A stretch of 64,000 bases of DNA from Acidimicrobiaceae bacterium (GCA_009837445.1 VXTM01000045.1:1-64000); one strand, 5' to 3'; numbered from the stretch's first letter, positions 37,002 through 47,019 are shown. Program-made: numbers and translations. Notes: generated by a model not told the origin, from the letters alone.

Positions 37002-38681
37002 GACCGATCCGCCGGCCTCGTAGAAGTCCACCGGTTCGGGGGGCAGAGGGGTGTCCCCCCGGATCAGGTCGGCGGCCTTCTCGGCCAGCATCATCACCGG
37101 CGCGTAGATGTTGCCGTTGGTCACGTAAGGCATCGACGAGGCGTCCACCACCCGCAGCCGGCGGGTGCCGTGGACCTCCAGCGTGTCGGGGTGCAGGGCG
37201 CCGCCCTCGCCCAGGCCCATGCGGGCGGTGCAGGAGGGGTGCAGGGCGGTCTCGGCGTCGCGGCGCACCCAGTCGAGGATGTCGCTGTCGCTGGTCACCT
37301 CGGGACCGGGCGACACCTCCCCGCCGTTGAACGGGTCCATGGCCGGCTGGTTGAGGATGTGGCGGGCGTGGCGCACCGCCTCCACCCACTCGCGCCGGTC
37401 CTCGCCGGTGGACAGGTAGTTGAAGCGAAGCGCGGGCTTGGTGCTGGGATCCGCGGACGTGATCTGCACTGTCCCCCGCGAGTTGCTGTACATCGGCCCG
37501 ACGTGCACCTGGTAGCCGTGACCGCCCTCCGGCACCGACCCGTCGTAGCGCACGGCGATGGGCAGGAAGTGGAACATGAGGTTCGGGTAGGCGACGTCGT
37601 CGTTGCTGCGGATGAACCCGCCCGCCTCGAAGTGGTTGGTCGCGCCGGGGCCGCGCCGGGCCAGCCACTGCAGGCCTATCCAGGGCCGGCGCCAGTAGGC
37701 CAGGTTGGGCTGCATCGACACCGGCTGCTTGCAGGCGAACTGGACGTAGACCTCGAGGTGGTCCTGGAGGTTGGCGCCGACGGCCGGCACATCGGCCACG
37801 ATGTCGATGCCATGGCTGCGCAGCAAATCCGCCGGACCTACCCCGGAGAGCTGCAGCAACTGCGGCGAGTTGATGGAGCCGCCACAGCAGATCACCTCGC
37901 CGGCGCTCACACGCCGGGTGCGGCCCCCCTTCGCGTACTCGACGCCTGCGGCCCGGGTGCCCTCGAAGAGGACTCTGGTGGTGAAGGCCCGGGTGATCAG
38001 ATGCAGGTTGGGCCGGTTCAGCACCGGGTGCAGGTAGGCGCGGGACGCGCTGAGCCGCCGGCCCCGGTGGACGTTGCGGTCAAAGGCGGCGAAGCCCTCC
38101 TGGCGGTAGCCGTTGACGTCCGAGGTGCGGGGGTGTCCGGCTTGCTCGGTGGCTGTCAGGAAGGCTTCGAACAGCGGGTTGAGCGCGGGTCCCCTCTCCA
38201 GCACCAGCGGGCCCTGGTTGCCCCGGTAGCGGCCGCGGGTGCGCTCGGGGCCGCTGTGGTCGTCTCCGGCCAGGCACTGCTCCATCCGCTTGAAGTAGGG
38301 AAGGCAGTGGGCGTAGTCCCATCGTTCCATTCCCTCGTCAGCGGCCCAGCGCTCGTAGTCGAGGGGGTTGCCCCGCTGGAAGATCATGCCGTTGATGCTC
38401 GAGGAACCGCCCAGGACTTTGCCCCGGGCGTGGTAGACGCGGCGGCCGCCCATATGGGGCTCCGGCTCGGAGGTGTACTGCCAGTCGTAGAACCGGTTGC
38501 CGATCGGGAACGACAGCGCGGCCGGCATGTGGATGTACACGTCGAAGCGCCAGTCCCGCCGGCCCGCCTCCAGCACCAGCACCGAGGTGGACTCATCCGC
38601 GCTGAGCCGGTTGGCGAGCGCGCAGCCGGCCGAGCCGCCGCCCACGATCACGTAGTCGTAGCCGCGGTCGTGATCTGCCAT
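36990..38681 (-). CDS. GMC oxidoreductase (choline-dehydrogenase-like)
   Basis: The 563-aa FAD enzyme has the N-terminal ADP-binding motif [35 protein letters not shown] (GMC signature 1), [16 protein letters not shown] (signature 2) and the C-terminal catalytic-His region HPSCTARMG with [19 protein letters not shown]. It is close to BetA choline dehydrogenases but the family also oxidises other alcohols. In a window with betaine-type enzymes, choline to betaine aldehyde is a reasonable guess, not proof. No betaine-aldehyde dehydrogenase is adjacent. Confidence 0.85.
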   Translation of the reverse strand: MADHDRGYDYVIVGGGSAGCALANRLSADESTSVLVLEAGRRDWRFDVYIHMPAALSFPIGNRFYDWQYTSEPEPHMGGRRVYHARGKVLGGSSSINGMIFQRGNPLDYERWAADEGMERWDYAHCLPYFKRMEQCLAGDDHSGPERTRGRYRGNQGPLVLERGPALNPLFEAFLTATEQAGHPRTSDVNGYRQEGFAAFDRNVHRGRRLSASRAYLHPVLNRPNLHLITRAFTTRVLFEGTRAAGVEYAKGGRTRRVSAGEVICCGGSINSPQLLQLSGVGPADLLRSHGIDIVADVPAVGANLQDHLEVYVQFACKQPVSMQPNLAYWRRPWIGLQWLARRGPGATNHFEAGGFIRSNDDVAYPNLMFHFLPIAVRYDGSVPEGGHGYQVHVGPMYSNSRGTVQITSADPSTKPALRFNYLSTGEDRREWVEAVRHARHILNQPAMDPFNGGEVSPGPEVTSDSDILDWVRRDAETALHPSCTARMGLGEGGALHPDTLEVHGTRRLRVVDASSMPYVTNGNIYAPVMMLAEKAADLIRGDTPLPPEPVDFYEAGGSVGVT

Positions 38682-38779
38682 AAGTCCCCTCGAGAGCTCA
38701 CACCGGGGTTCCGGCCGGGCCCGTTCCGTGCAACAATCGCGACCCTACCGGTGCCGGCCCCGACTCCGGAGGGACTGCC

Positions 38780-39217
38780 GTGAACGAGAACGCCCACATC
38801 GAGCCCAACTCTCCGCCCTCGGGGCACTGCCTGTGCGGCGCCGTGAGCTACGAGGTACGCGGCCCGATTCGCCCGGTGTGGAACTGCCATTGCTGGCGCT
38901 GCCGCCGCTGGACAGGCCACTTCATGGCCGCATCGGGATGCAATCGCTCCGACCTCGTACTCACATCGGACGCCACTTTGGCCTGGCACCACCCCGCCGA
39001 CGATCCCAACGTGGCCTACGGCTTCTGCCGCGAGTGCGGCGCATCGGTATTCTGGAAGGTGGCGGAGGGACCGCCGGACCAGGTGGACCGCATCGCCATC
39101 TGCGCCGGCACCTTGGACCTTCCCACCGGGCTGCACACCGAGCGAGCCGTCTTCGCCGACGACGCAGCCGACTACCACACCCTCGACCCCGACATCGAGG
39201 CCTTCGTCCGCGAGTAG
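38780..39217 (+). CDS. GFA-family (glutathione-dependent formaldehyde-activating-like) zinc protein
   Basis: The 145-aa protein has the cysteine pattern CLCGAVSYEV, NCHCWRCRRW and FCRECGAS that binds two zinc ions in the Gfa/CENP-V fold. The family name comes from a formaldehyde-glutathione adduct role that is not general. GTG start with GGAGGGA upstream; divergent from the GMC gene across 98 nt. Formaldehyde released by amine demethylation nearby makes a detoxification role conceivable (inference). Confidence 0.8.
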   Translation: MNENAHIEPNSPPSGHCLCGAVSYEVRGPIRPVWNCHCWRCRRWTGHFMAASGCNRSDLVLTSDATLAWHHPADDPNVAYGFCRECGASVFWKVAEGPPDQVDRIAICAGTLDLPTGLHTERAVFADDAADYHTLDPDIEAFVRE

Positions 39218-39340
39218 TCCCGTCACTGCGGCGCCGGCGTCGAGCCTGCTGGGCGGCAGTAGCGTCTGCGGATCAATCTGCGGTCGGCATATCGGCGAGT
39301 TCGCGCCCGAGCCCTGATCAGCGTCGGTCTGGCGCGGCCC

Positions 39341-41290
39341 GTGGTTGTGGCCGTGACCGTTTCGATCGCCGTGCTGGCCGGCGGCACGGTCGGCTGCGCT
39401 GGGGATGACCCCGTCCCGGCACCCACAGACACGAGCGCCGACCAACCCGCGGTCCCCCAAACGCCGACGCCTGAAGCCGCCGCGGAACCCGATCCGGACC
39501 CGTTAGCTGACGGGTCCGTGGACGAGTCGGAGCCTACGGACATCGAGGCCCTCGGTGAGGGCGAGGACGATCCGGGAGGCGGAGCGGCGGAAGCGTCGGT
39601 GGAGTCAACAGAAACGAGGTCCCAGCGGCTCTCAACCGGCCCGGTGCTCGAGTGGACCGAGGTCGATCCGGGCTTCGACGACCTCTTCCAGTTCGAATCG
39701 GCGCGCGATGGCCAGGTAATCGCCCGGGCTTGGACCGACGGCGATGGGCAGGGGCTCTTCGGCCAGCGGATGGTCGTCTCGGACAACGGCACCGATTGGA
39801 CCGAGTTGGCCCTGCCCGAGGGTCTGTTCCCCGAGCAGGTCAACATCTCCGCTGATCGGTGGGTCGTCACCGGCCGTTACCCCGATTCCACTTGGCCCGA
39901 TGCCGGGCCTGACCGGTTGTTCTTCTCCGACGACGAGGGAGCCACCTGGACGGAAACGATCATCGACGTGCCGTCCGAGGCAGCCTCCCCGTACGTGGTT
40001 GAGCGCTGGTGGGCGTCGCCCGTTCTGGTCGAGGGCCGGCGCATGGTGCTGGTTCTCTCGACCAGTTCCGATATCGATGGAGAGACCCTGCTCGACGACC
40101 TCGGCCGGCTGCCCCCGGACAAGCGGGTCGTCTTTGCCCTTCCGACTCCCGACGGGGTGACGTTCACGCTGGTGGATTCCGACGCCCACGAGGCCTTCGC
40201 ACCCTTCACATCCGGCCCTTCGGGCCTTTCCGCCGTCTACGGCTACTCCAACGAGGAACTGCCGGTGCCGGCCTACGAGGAACTGGAGTTGACCTACGAC
40301 GAAGTCGGCTTCACCGAGTCCGAGATGTTCGAGCTGTTCGCCCCGTCCTCCGTTCCGGTGACCCGCATCTTCGCGAGCGACGGAGCCACCGGGGAGGTGG
40401 TGGCCAGCTACGAGGGCTGGATCTTGTCGGGTGCGGCCACCGCTGAGGGGTTCTTGCTGGTACTCATCAGCGATGATGACACGACGGTCCTCACCTCCCC
40501 CGACGGCCTCGTCTGGAGCGAGGGACGGTCCTTCGGGCCCGCATACGGCGGCGCGAAGGTATCGACCGACGGGACGATCTGGTGGGCGGAGTCGGAGATG
40601 GACGGATCGTTCGACGTTCAGCGGGCCCGCCCTGGCGCGGCCCCCGAGCATCTGGCGACGTTCGACGGTGTCCACTACCCCGGGAGGCCGGTCGTGGGTC
40701 CGGCCGGACTGGTCGTTGTTGCCACTTGGGATCGGAGTGCGTCGCCCCGGGTCGACGGCGCGCTGCTGAGCGAGGGCCGGGTTGACCGGGACGGCTTCGA
40801 GCTGCGCTACGACGGGTCCCGGGAGATCCTCACCCTGTGGGATCTCTCCGAGGATGCAGCGGTCTACGTGTTCGGACCCGAGGACATGCAGAGCGAAACC
40901 CCGCCCGACGGCGTCCGGCTGGCGGGCGACGACCGGGCGTTCGCCCTGACCTTCGAGGACCCCGAGACCGGTGCCGACCTAGTCACCTTCACCGCGGACG
41001 ACATGGCCTTCCTGATCGGGATGGCGACCGCCGACCTGGAGGCGGCTTCCGGCGTCGATCCCGACTGGCCCGAGCAGTGGCTGGGCTGGTCGGCCGACGG
41101 CACCGCCTGGGGATGGCAGAGCCTGAACGAAGCCCTGGGGATCCACGACGCCAACATATGGGCCGAGTTCGCGGTGGGCCAGGACTTCGTGATCACCCGC
41201 GTCGCCTCGTTCCAGCCCCCGAATCCGGCCGACCCCACCGACTCCGGTCAGGTCCTGCCAACCCGCTGGTTCCTAGCCCGAGTCCCTTAG
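39341..41290 (+). CDS. secreted lipoprotein with Asp-box (BNR) beta-propeller repeats
   Basis: The 649-aa protein has a hydrophobic start ending in a lipobox-like GGTVGC, an acidic Pro/Ala/Asp linker to about residue 85, and a long domain with repeated Asp-box motifs: SDNGTDWTE, SDDEGATWTE, TSPDGLVWSE, SADGTAWGW. Such repeats build sialidase-type beta-propellers. The first start codon in frame is GTG 39341, which leaves the signal without basic residues, so a non-standard upstream start (the preceding codons include Arg) is possible. Function unknown; surface-exposed. Confidence 0.65.
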   Translation: MVVAVTVSIAVLAGGTVGCAGDDPVPAPTDTSADQPAVPQTPTPEAAAEPDPDPLADGSVDESEPTDIEALGEGEDDPGGGAAEASVESTETRSQRLSTGPVLEWTEVDPGFDDLFQFESARDGQVIARAWTDGDGQGLFGQRMVVSDNGTDWTELALPEGLFPEQVNISADRWVVTGRYPDSTWPDAGPDRLFFSDDEGATWTETIIDVPSEAASPYVVERWWASPVLVEGRRMVLVLSTSSDIDGETLLDDLGRLPPDKRVVFALPTPDGVTFTLVDSDAHEAFAPFTSGPSGLSAVYGYSNEELPVPAYEELELTYDEVGFTESEMFELFAPSSVPVTRIFASDGATGEVVASYEGWILSGAATAEGFLLVLISDDDTTVLTSPDGLVWSEGRSFGPAYGGAKVSTDGTIWWAESEMDGSFDVQRARPGAAPEHLATFDGVHYPGRPVVGPAGLVVVATWDRSASPRVDGALLSEGRVDRDGFELRYDGSREILTLWDLSEDAAVYVFGPEDMQSETPPDGVRLAGDDRAFALTFEDPETGADLVTFTADDMAFLIGMATADLEAASGVDPDWPEQWLGWSADGTAWGWQSLNEALGIHDANIWAEFAVGQDFVITRVASFQPPNPADPTDSGQVLPTRWFLARVP

Positions 41291-41297
41291 TTCGAGA

Positions 41298-43850
41298 TCA
41301 AGCTCGCATTCGGTGGCCGTCGGGGTCCCATAGGCAGCCGTCTACCAGTTTGGCCTCGCGGCAGGTGCCGACTATCTCGATCTCGAATCGGCCCGTCGAG
41401 TCGGCCAGCTCTGCGGGGACGTAGCCCAGGGCCACCGACACCTCGCTGTGGTGGGCGTAGCCACCGGAGGTGACCCAGCCGACCACCTCGCCGTCGTGCC
41501 ATACCGGCTCGTCGCCGATCACGTCGATGGCGTCCGGCCCGGTGCCCACATCCACCGTCCAGGTGCACAGGCGCAGCCCCGTCGCCGGGCTGCCGCCGGG
41601 CGGCCCGGTCTCGCCGTGCTTGGCGGCCAGGGCGTCGCGGCCGATGAAGTCCTTCTCCATGCGCACGAAGCGGCCCAGGCCGGCCTCGAACGGGTCGTAG
41701 TCGGGCCGGTACTCCCGGGCCCACGATCCGAACCCCTTCTCCAGGCGCAGCGAGTTCAGCGCGTGCAGTCCGAACAGCTCGAGCCCGTGCGCCTCGCCCG
41801 CCTGCCTCACCAGGTCGAACACGTAGCGCTGGTAGCGGGCCGGCATCCACAGCTCGTAGCCCAGGTCGCCGGTGAAGCTGATCCGCCCGCACCACACCGG
41901 AGCCAGGCCCGCGTCCATCTCAACGAAGGCCATGAACCGCATCCCGTGCGCCGACACGTCGGCGTCGGTGACCTCCTCCAGCAGCGCCCTCGACGTCGGT
42001 CCGGCGATGGCCAGACCGCACAGCTCCGCCCCGAGCGTGAGGTAGCTCACCGAGCCGTCCGCTGGCAGGTGGGCATCGAACCAGCGCTCGTAGTACCGCT
42101 CCGCTATCCCCGAGCCGAACACCACGAACCGCTCGCCGTCCCGCACGTTGCCGGTGGCCCCGCCCACCACCGTGCCCGCCGGACCCTCGGCCCGCCCCGG
42201 CGCGGCAGGCAGGCACGCCACCGTCAGGTCGCCGACCAGGTTGCCCGCCGGGTTGGTCATCGGCGTCAGCGCCATCCGGCCCGGCACCGGGATCCGCCCC
42301 GCCAGCAGCCGGTTGAGCCACGCCCTCGCCCCCGGACCGGACACCAGGAACTTGACGAACCCGGTGGTCTCCATCATGCCGACGCCGGCCCGCACCGCCA
42401 GCGTCTCGGCCCGGACCCGGTCCCAGGCGTTGGAGCGCCCGAAGGTCACCTCCTCAACCGGCTCCAGCCCCTCCTGCTGGAACCACAGCGCCGACTCCAA
42501 GCCGAAAACGTCGCCCCACACCGCGTTGGCCTCCACCAGCCGGTCGTGGATGGGCGAGGTCTGCACCCCGCGCCCCTCGGCCAGGAACTCGTTGGGGAAG
42601 GTGATCCTGAACCGGCGGGCGTAGTTCTCGCGCACCTTGACGCTCGTGTAGGCGAGGGTGGCGTAGTCGCCGAAGCGGGCCACGTCCATGGCCCAGACAT
42701 CGGCGCCAGGATCGCCCTCGGTGATCCAGTTGGCCACCGACAGCCCCACCCCGCCGCACTGCGACAACCCGGCCATCACCCCGCACGCCGTCCAATAGCC
42801 CGGCAGCCCCCTGACCGGCCCGATCAGCGGGTTGCCGTCGGGCGCGAACGTGAACGGCCCGTTCACCACCCGCTGGATCCCGGCGGTGGCCAGAACCGGG
42901 AAGTGGGCGAAGGCGACCTCCAATGACGGCGAGATGCGATCCAGGTCGGGGGCAAGCAGCTTCATGGAGAAGTCCCACGGCGTCTCGCTGGGCGCCCACG
43001 GCAGGCAGGCCTGCTCGTAGGTGCCCAGCAGCATGCCCTGGCCCTCCTGGCGGGTGTAGAGCTCGCCGCCGAAGTCGATCATGTGCCTGAGCCGCCGGCC
43101 CGTGCTGCGGTTGTACTCGATCACCTCGTCGAGGGGCTCGGTCACCAGGTAGGTGTGCTCCATGGCCAGAACCGGCAGTTCCAGCCCCACCATGCGACCA
43201 ACCTCGCGAGCCCACAGGCCCCCGCAGTTGACGACATGCTCGCAGTCGATCGTGCCCAGGTCCTCGCCGCTGGCGGTGTCGTAGACCACCACCCGCCAGC
43301 CCCCGCCGGCTCGCCGCTCGATGGCCCTAGCCCAGCAGTTGCGGTACACCTCGGCGCCGGCATGCCGGGCCGCCTTGGCGAAGGCGTGGGTCACCCCGGC
43401 CGGATCGACATGACCCTCGTGGGCGTCGAGCATCGCACCCACGAAGTACTTGGTGTCGATCAGGGGCACCATCTCGGCGACCTCGGAGATCGACACCATC
43501 TCGGTCTGCATTCCCAGGTAGCGGCCCCGGGCATGGGTCATCCGCAACCAATCGAGCCGCTCGGGCGTGTCGGCCAGCATGATGCCGCCCGGCATGTGGA
43601 TCCCGCAGTCCTGGCCGGAGGCCCGCTCGATCTCGGCGTAGAGCTCCATGGTGTAGCGCTGGAGGCGGGCCACGTTGGGATCGCCGTTGAGGGTGTGCAT
43701 GCCGCCCGCGCTGTGCCACGTGGACCCAGCCGTGAGCTCGGTGCGCTCCACCAGCACCACGTCGCTCCATCCCGCCTTTGTGAGGTGGTAGAGAACGCTG
43801 GCACCGATCACTCCCCCGCCGATCACCACGACCTGCGCGTCGGTCTTCAT
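41298..43850 (-). CDS. FAD-dependent oxidoreductase / GcvT fusion (dimethylglycine or sarcosine dehydrogenase-like)
   Basis: The 850-aa protein joins an N-terminal DAO domain (VVIGGGVIGASVLYHLTKAG) with a C-terminal GcvT/aminomethyltransferase domain (GDLGYELWMP, LRLEKGFGSW, FEAGLGRFV). H46 in GSTWHSAGG corresponds to the His that holds FAD covalently in dimethylglycine dehydrogenase. It demethylates an N-methylated glycine, passing the C1 unit to tetrahydrofolate. ATG start, 31 nt after the Rieske gene, same operon direction as MttB copy 2. Confidence 0.85.
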   Translation of the reverse strand: MKTDAQVVVIGGGVIGASVLYHLTKAGWSDVVLVERTELTAGSTWHSAGGMHTLNGDPNVARLQRYTMELYAEIERASGQDCGIHMPGGIMLADTPERLDWLRMTHARGRYLGMQTEMVSISEVAEMVPLIDTKYFVGAMLDAHEGHVDPAGVTHAFAKAARHAGAEVYRNCWARAIERRAGGGWRVVVYDTASGEDLGTIDCEHVVNCGGLWAREVGRMVGLELPVLAMEHTYLVTEPLDEVIEYNRSTGRRLRHMIDFGGELYTRQEGQGMLLGTYEQACLPWAPSETPWDFSMKLLAPDLDRISPSLEVAFAHFPVLATAGIQRVVNGPFTFAPDGNPLIGPVRGLPGYWTACGVMAGLSQCGGVGLSVANWITEGDPGADVWAMDVARFGDYATLAYTSVKVRENYARRFRITFPNEFLAEGRGVQTSPIHDRLVEANAVWGDVFGLESALWFQQEGLEPVEEVTFGRSNAWDRVRAETLAVRAGVGMMETTGFVKFLVSGPGARAWLNRLLAGRIPVPGRMALTPMTNPAGNLVGDLTVACLPAAPGRAEGPAGTVVGGATGNVRDGERFVVFGSGIAERYYERWFDAHLPADGSVSYLTLGAELCGLAIAGPTSRALLEEVTDADVSAHGMRFMAFVEMDAGLAPVWCGRISFTGDLGYELWMPARYQRYVFDLVRQAGEAHGLELFGLHALNSLRLEKGFGSWAREYRPDYDPFEAGLGRFVRMEKDFIGRDALAAKHGETGPPGGSPATGLRLCTWTVDVGTGPDAIDVIGDEPVWHDGEVVGWVTSGGYAHHSEVSVALGYVPAELADSTGRFEIEIVGTCREAKLVDGCLWDPDGHRMRA

Positions 43851-43881
43851 CCGAGCATCTCCCGGAGCCGGCGTGTGCGGA

Positions 43882-45162
43882 TCAGTCCGTGCTCGACCAG
43901 CGGCGGGCGTCGATGGCCGGCGGGGAGGGGTTGGGCCCGCAGCCGTAGCGCTCGGCGTCTCCGGGACCGTCCCCTCCCGGCACCGTCAACCCGGTGGCCA
44001 GGGAGTCCGCGGTCATGCAGTCGGCCACCATGTTCTGGAAGCGGTGCAGGGGCTCCTCGAAGCGGGGCGACAGCGGCCCGGGCGGAGCCGCGCCCAGGGC
44101 CAGCCCCCGCTGGGACCGCTCGCAGATGTCGATGTCCTCGTTGTTGACCTCGATCCAGAACTTGCGGGTGGCCTCGAAGGCATCTCCGACAGTGTCGGGA
44201 TCGGTGGTGGGCGGGAACAGGAACGCGCAGTGCTCGCGGGTGGCGCCCGCCGACAGCGGCTCCAGGCGCATCACGAACGCATGGCTGGGCAGCACGGCCA
44301 GCGTCAGGTTGGGGAACACGGCCACGAACCGGCCGCTGACCGAGTCGGAGCCGTCCAGCCCAGACGCAGGCGGCAGCACCAGCCAATCGTCGCGCTCGTC
44401 GCCCGACACCGGGGTGGTGGTCTGGCCGCAGTACAGGCCCGGCCCCTGGTAGCGGTAGTGGTCCTTCACCCGGGACACCTTGGCCAGCTCGGGATGGACC
44501 CAGGCCAGGTGGTAGTACTCCTGGAAGTTCTCGGTGATCAGCTTCCAGTTGGCGGCCACGTCGAAGCTGCACTTCTCGTGGACGTACCAGCCGTCGAAGC
44601 CGTAGCCGCCCATCCGCTCGGGCAGATCGCCCAGCCACTCGGCCAGCGGCGGCGTCCGCTCGTCCAGGCAGGCGAACACCTGGAAGCCCCACGTCTCCAC
44701 CCTCACCGGCAGCAGGGAGAACCCGGCGGGATCGAAGTCGGGCCGGGGCACCTCGTCGAACAGCGGCGTGGCCACCAGGGAGCCGTCGAGGCCGTACCCC
44801 CAGCGGTGGTAGGGGCAGCGGATCATCCGCGACACGGTGCAGTCCTCGGAAGCCAGTTCGGTGCCCCGGTGCCGGCACGAGTTGACGAAGCCCCGCAGCA
44901 CGCCGTCCCGGCCCCGGGCGATCAGCACCGAAGTATCGCCTACCGTACGCACCAGCAGGCGACCGGGCTCGGCCACCTCCGACGCCGAAGCCACCGCCAC
45001 CCAGGCCCGCCCGAACAGGCGCTCCTTCTCGGCCGCGTAGAAGTCCTCGTCGGTGTAGGCGGCCGGCTGGAGTCCGGTCGCCTGGTCGAGCCCCCGCCGG
45101 GTGGCCGACCAGAATTCCTCCGACCTGAAGTCGATCGAACTGCTGCCGCCGAACGTCCGCAT
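43882..45162 (-). CDS. Rieske oxygenase resembling glycine betaine monooxygenase (GbcA-like)
   Basis: The 426-aa protein has Rieske ligands C96-x-H98 and C116-x2-H119 (CRHRGT, CPYHRW) and the mononuclear-iron helix ENFQEYYHLAWVH with H218 and H223. Length and motif spacing fit the GbcA/BmoA/carnitine-type quaternary-amine oxygenases that release formaldehyde. ATG 45162 was chosen to fit that family; the open frame extends to 45423 through regulatory sequence. No GbcB reductase is adjacent. Between MttB copy 2 and the DMGDH-like gene, implying stepwise betaine demethylation. Confidence 0.75.
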   Translation of the reverse strand: MRTFGGSSSIDFRSEEFWSATRRGLDQATGLQPAAYTDEDFYAAEKERLFGRAWVAVASASEVAEPGRLLVRTVGDTSVLIARGRDGVLRGFVNSCRHRGTELASEDCTVSRMIRCPYHRWGYGLDGSLVATPLFDEVPRPDFDPAGFSLLPVRVETWGFQVFACLDERTPPLAEWLGDLPERMGGYGFDGWYVHEKCSFDVAANWKLITENFQEYYHLAWVHPELAKVSRVKDHYRYQGPGLYCGQTTTPVSGDERDDWLVLPPASGLDGSDSVSGRFVAVFPNLTLAVLPSHAFVMRLEPLSAGATREHCAFLFPPTTDPDTVGDAFEATRKFWIEVNNEDIDICERSQRGLALGAAPPGPLSPRFEEPLHRFQNMVADCMTADSLATGLTVPGGDGPGDAERYGCGPNPSPPAIDARRWSSTD

Positions 45163-45443
45163 AGCGCGAAGTACACCACGGCGGCTCCCCGTCCGCAACG
45201 CCGGAACAGGCCGCACGGCCATCATGCCAGTTCTCGCTTTCAGAATTGTGCCGACAAGCATCAAAAATGCTTGAAACATGCCTAGAGTGCAAAGCGCCGG
45301 AGTGCCTCCCCTCTCGGCCACTGAGCCTTCAACCGGGGGAGGTGCTCCGGCACTCGCATGTTCATCGCCGTCGCGGACAGCTAGAACAATGCACAGGATA
45401 ACCGGGACACGCAGCAGATTCAACCAGGCTCGCTCCTGGCCGA
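45163..45443. promoter_or_regulatory. 281-nt spacer with palindrome and long hairpin
   Basis: Between MttB copy 2 and the GbcA-like gene. CAAGCAT (45255-45261) and ATGCTTG (45267-45273) form a perfect 7-bp inverted repeat with a 5-nt centre, an operator-like site about 95-110 nt upstream of the Rieske start. At 45296-45311 and 45336-45351 a 16-nt arm pairs with its partner, with two T/G pairs that are G-U wobble only in a plus-strand RNA; GAGT (45285-45288) and ACTC (45352-45355) extend it. No protein was supported here. Confidence 0.5.
45285..45355 (+). ncRNA. candidate structured RNA hairpin
   Basis: The stem covers 16 continuous pairs plus a 4-bp outer helix when read as plus-strand RNA, since both imperfect positions become G-U pairs; the complementary strand would have two A-C mismatches. 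The nearby genes are both on the minus strand, so a plus-strand RNA would be antisense to the Rieske leader. Neither promoter nor expression can be shown from sequence. Confidence 0.25.
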
Positions 45444-46979
45444 TCAGAAGTCGGTGGGCACCCCGCCCTCGGCGATGCGCCGGTCGGTGAAGTCGTCCAG
45501 CTCGGCCCGCACGTCGTCGGCCAGCGCGGGCGGCTCGTACGCCTCCAGCAGCTCACCCACCAGCCTCTCGGCGTGGTCGAGCGCGGTGGGCGAGCCGGCC
45601 TCCTCCCAGGTCTCGTAGTTGCGCCAGTCCGAGACCATCGGCTTGAAGAACGCGTCCCGGTAACGGGCCAGCGTGTGGGCCGTGCCGAAGAAATGACCGC
45701 CCGGCCCCACCTCGGCGATGGCGTCCACCGCCAGCGAGTCGGCGTCAGTGGCTACGGGATCCAGGAAGGCGCTCACCATGCCCAGCAGGTCGGCGTCGAT
45801 GACCATCTTCTCGAAACAGGCCTGCAGCCCGCCCTCCATCCAGCCCGCGCCGTGCAGCACCATGTGGGCCCCGCCCATGGTGGTCGCCCACAGCGAGAAC
45901 ACGCTCTCGTAGGCGGCCTGGGCGTCGACCGCGTTGGCCGCGCACGCATTGGAGGACCGGTACGGCACGCCGTAGCGGCGGGCCAACTGACCGCCCAGCA
46001 GCACCGCCTGCATGTACTCGGGAGTGCCGAAGGCGGGCGCGCCCGACTGCATGTCCACGTTGGAGGTGAAACCGCCGTAGATCGCGGGCGCGCCCGGTCG
46101 CACCAACTGGGTGAACGCGATCCCGGCCAGGGCTTCGGCGTTCTGCTGCACCACCGCCCCGGCCACCGTCACCGGCGCCATCGCCCCGGCCAGCGTGAAC
46201 GGGGTGACCGCCACCACCTGGTTGCGGGCCGAGAACTGGAGGATCCCCTCCAGCATCGGCGTGTCCAGCCGCAGCGGCGAATTGCAGTTCACCACGGTGA
46301 AGATGGACGGCTCCCGGTCGAGGTCGTCGTCGCTGACGCCCCGGACGATGCGGATCATCTCCAGGCAGTCCTGGTTGCGCTGCGCGCCGAGCGAGTAGCA
46401 GTGAAGAGCCTTGCGCGACAGCGTCAGCAGGTCGTGGGTGGCCACCAGATGGCGCACCGAGGAGTGGACGTCGACCGGCTCCACCGGGTAGCCCCCAGTG
46501 AGAGACAACGAGTTGAGCACCTCGGTCAGCATCACCAGGCGCCGGTAGTCCTCGCGGTTACCGGTCCGGCGACCGCCGGACCGGTCGGCCACGTTCGGGG
46601 GGCTGGCCACTGCCGCGAAGGCCACGTTGCGACCGCCCATCGGCAGATGGCGAGCCGGGTCGGGGGCGTGCAGCACGAACTCCGAGGGGGCCGACGCCAC
46701 CAGCTCGATGACCATGTCCGGGTCGAGCCGCACCCGGTCGCCGTCCACTTTGGCACCCGCGTCGGCCCACATCCGCCGAGCAGTCGGGTGCAGGAAGTCC
46801 ATGCCGGTGTCGCGCAGCACTGTCAGGGAGGCCTGGTGGATAGCCTCCAGCTCGTCCTCGCTGACCACCGTCGTCGGCTCGAACCGGCGCTCGTGGAGGC
46901 GCCAGGGCGGCTGGACCGGTCCCTTCGGCTTGGCCGCGACGGTCTCGCGGGGCCGTCGACGGCGACGCTCGGCGCTCAT
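45444..46979 (-). CDS. MttB-superfamily methyltransferase without pyrrolysine (copy 2)
   Basis: The 511-aa TIM-barrel protein has GGYPVEPVDVHSSVRHL, VVAVTPFTLAGAMAPVTVAG and HGAGWMEGGLQACFEKM, the same landmarks as copy 1 at 26309 but clearly diverged. There is no in-frame amber codon. A B12 partner is not adjacent; it would have to use the corrinoid protein at 21643 or one elsewhere. ATG start, divergent from the selenoprotein gene set across a palindrome-rich region, and upstream of GbcA-like and DMGDH-like genes. Confidence 0.85.
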   Translation of the reverse strand: MSAERRRRRPRETVAAKPKGPVQPPWRLHERRFEPTTVVSEDELEAIHQASLTVLRDTGMDFLHPTARRMWADAGAKVDGDRVRLDPDMVIELVASAPSEFVLHAPDPARHLPMGGRNVAFAAVASPPNVADRSGGRRTGNREDYRRLVMLTEVLNSLSLTGGYPVEPVDVHSSVRHLVATHDLLTLSRKALHCYSLGAQRNQDCLEMIRIVRGVSDDDLDREPSIFTVVNCNSPLRLDTPMLEGILQFSARNQVVAVTPFTLAGAMAPVTVAGAVVQQNAEALAGIAFTQLVRPGAPAIYGGFTSNVDMQSGAPAFGTPEYMQAVLLGGQLARRYGVPYRSSNACAANAVDAQAAYESVFSLWATTMGGAHMVLHGAGWMEGGLQACFEKMVIDADLLGMVSAFLDPVATDADSLAVDAIAEVGPGGHFFGTAHTLARYRDAFFKPMVSDWRNYETWEEAGSPTALDHAERLVGELLEAYEPPALADDVRAELDDFTDRRIAEGGVPTDF

Positions 46980-47019
46980 TCCCGCAGGCTAGTGCGCTGC
47001 CGGTCAGCCATCACGCCAG

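Noticed and set aside
45285..45355. Glycine riboswitch before the GbcA-like gene
   Set aside because: The conserved glycine-aptamer cores are absent; only a long simple stem is present.
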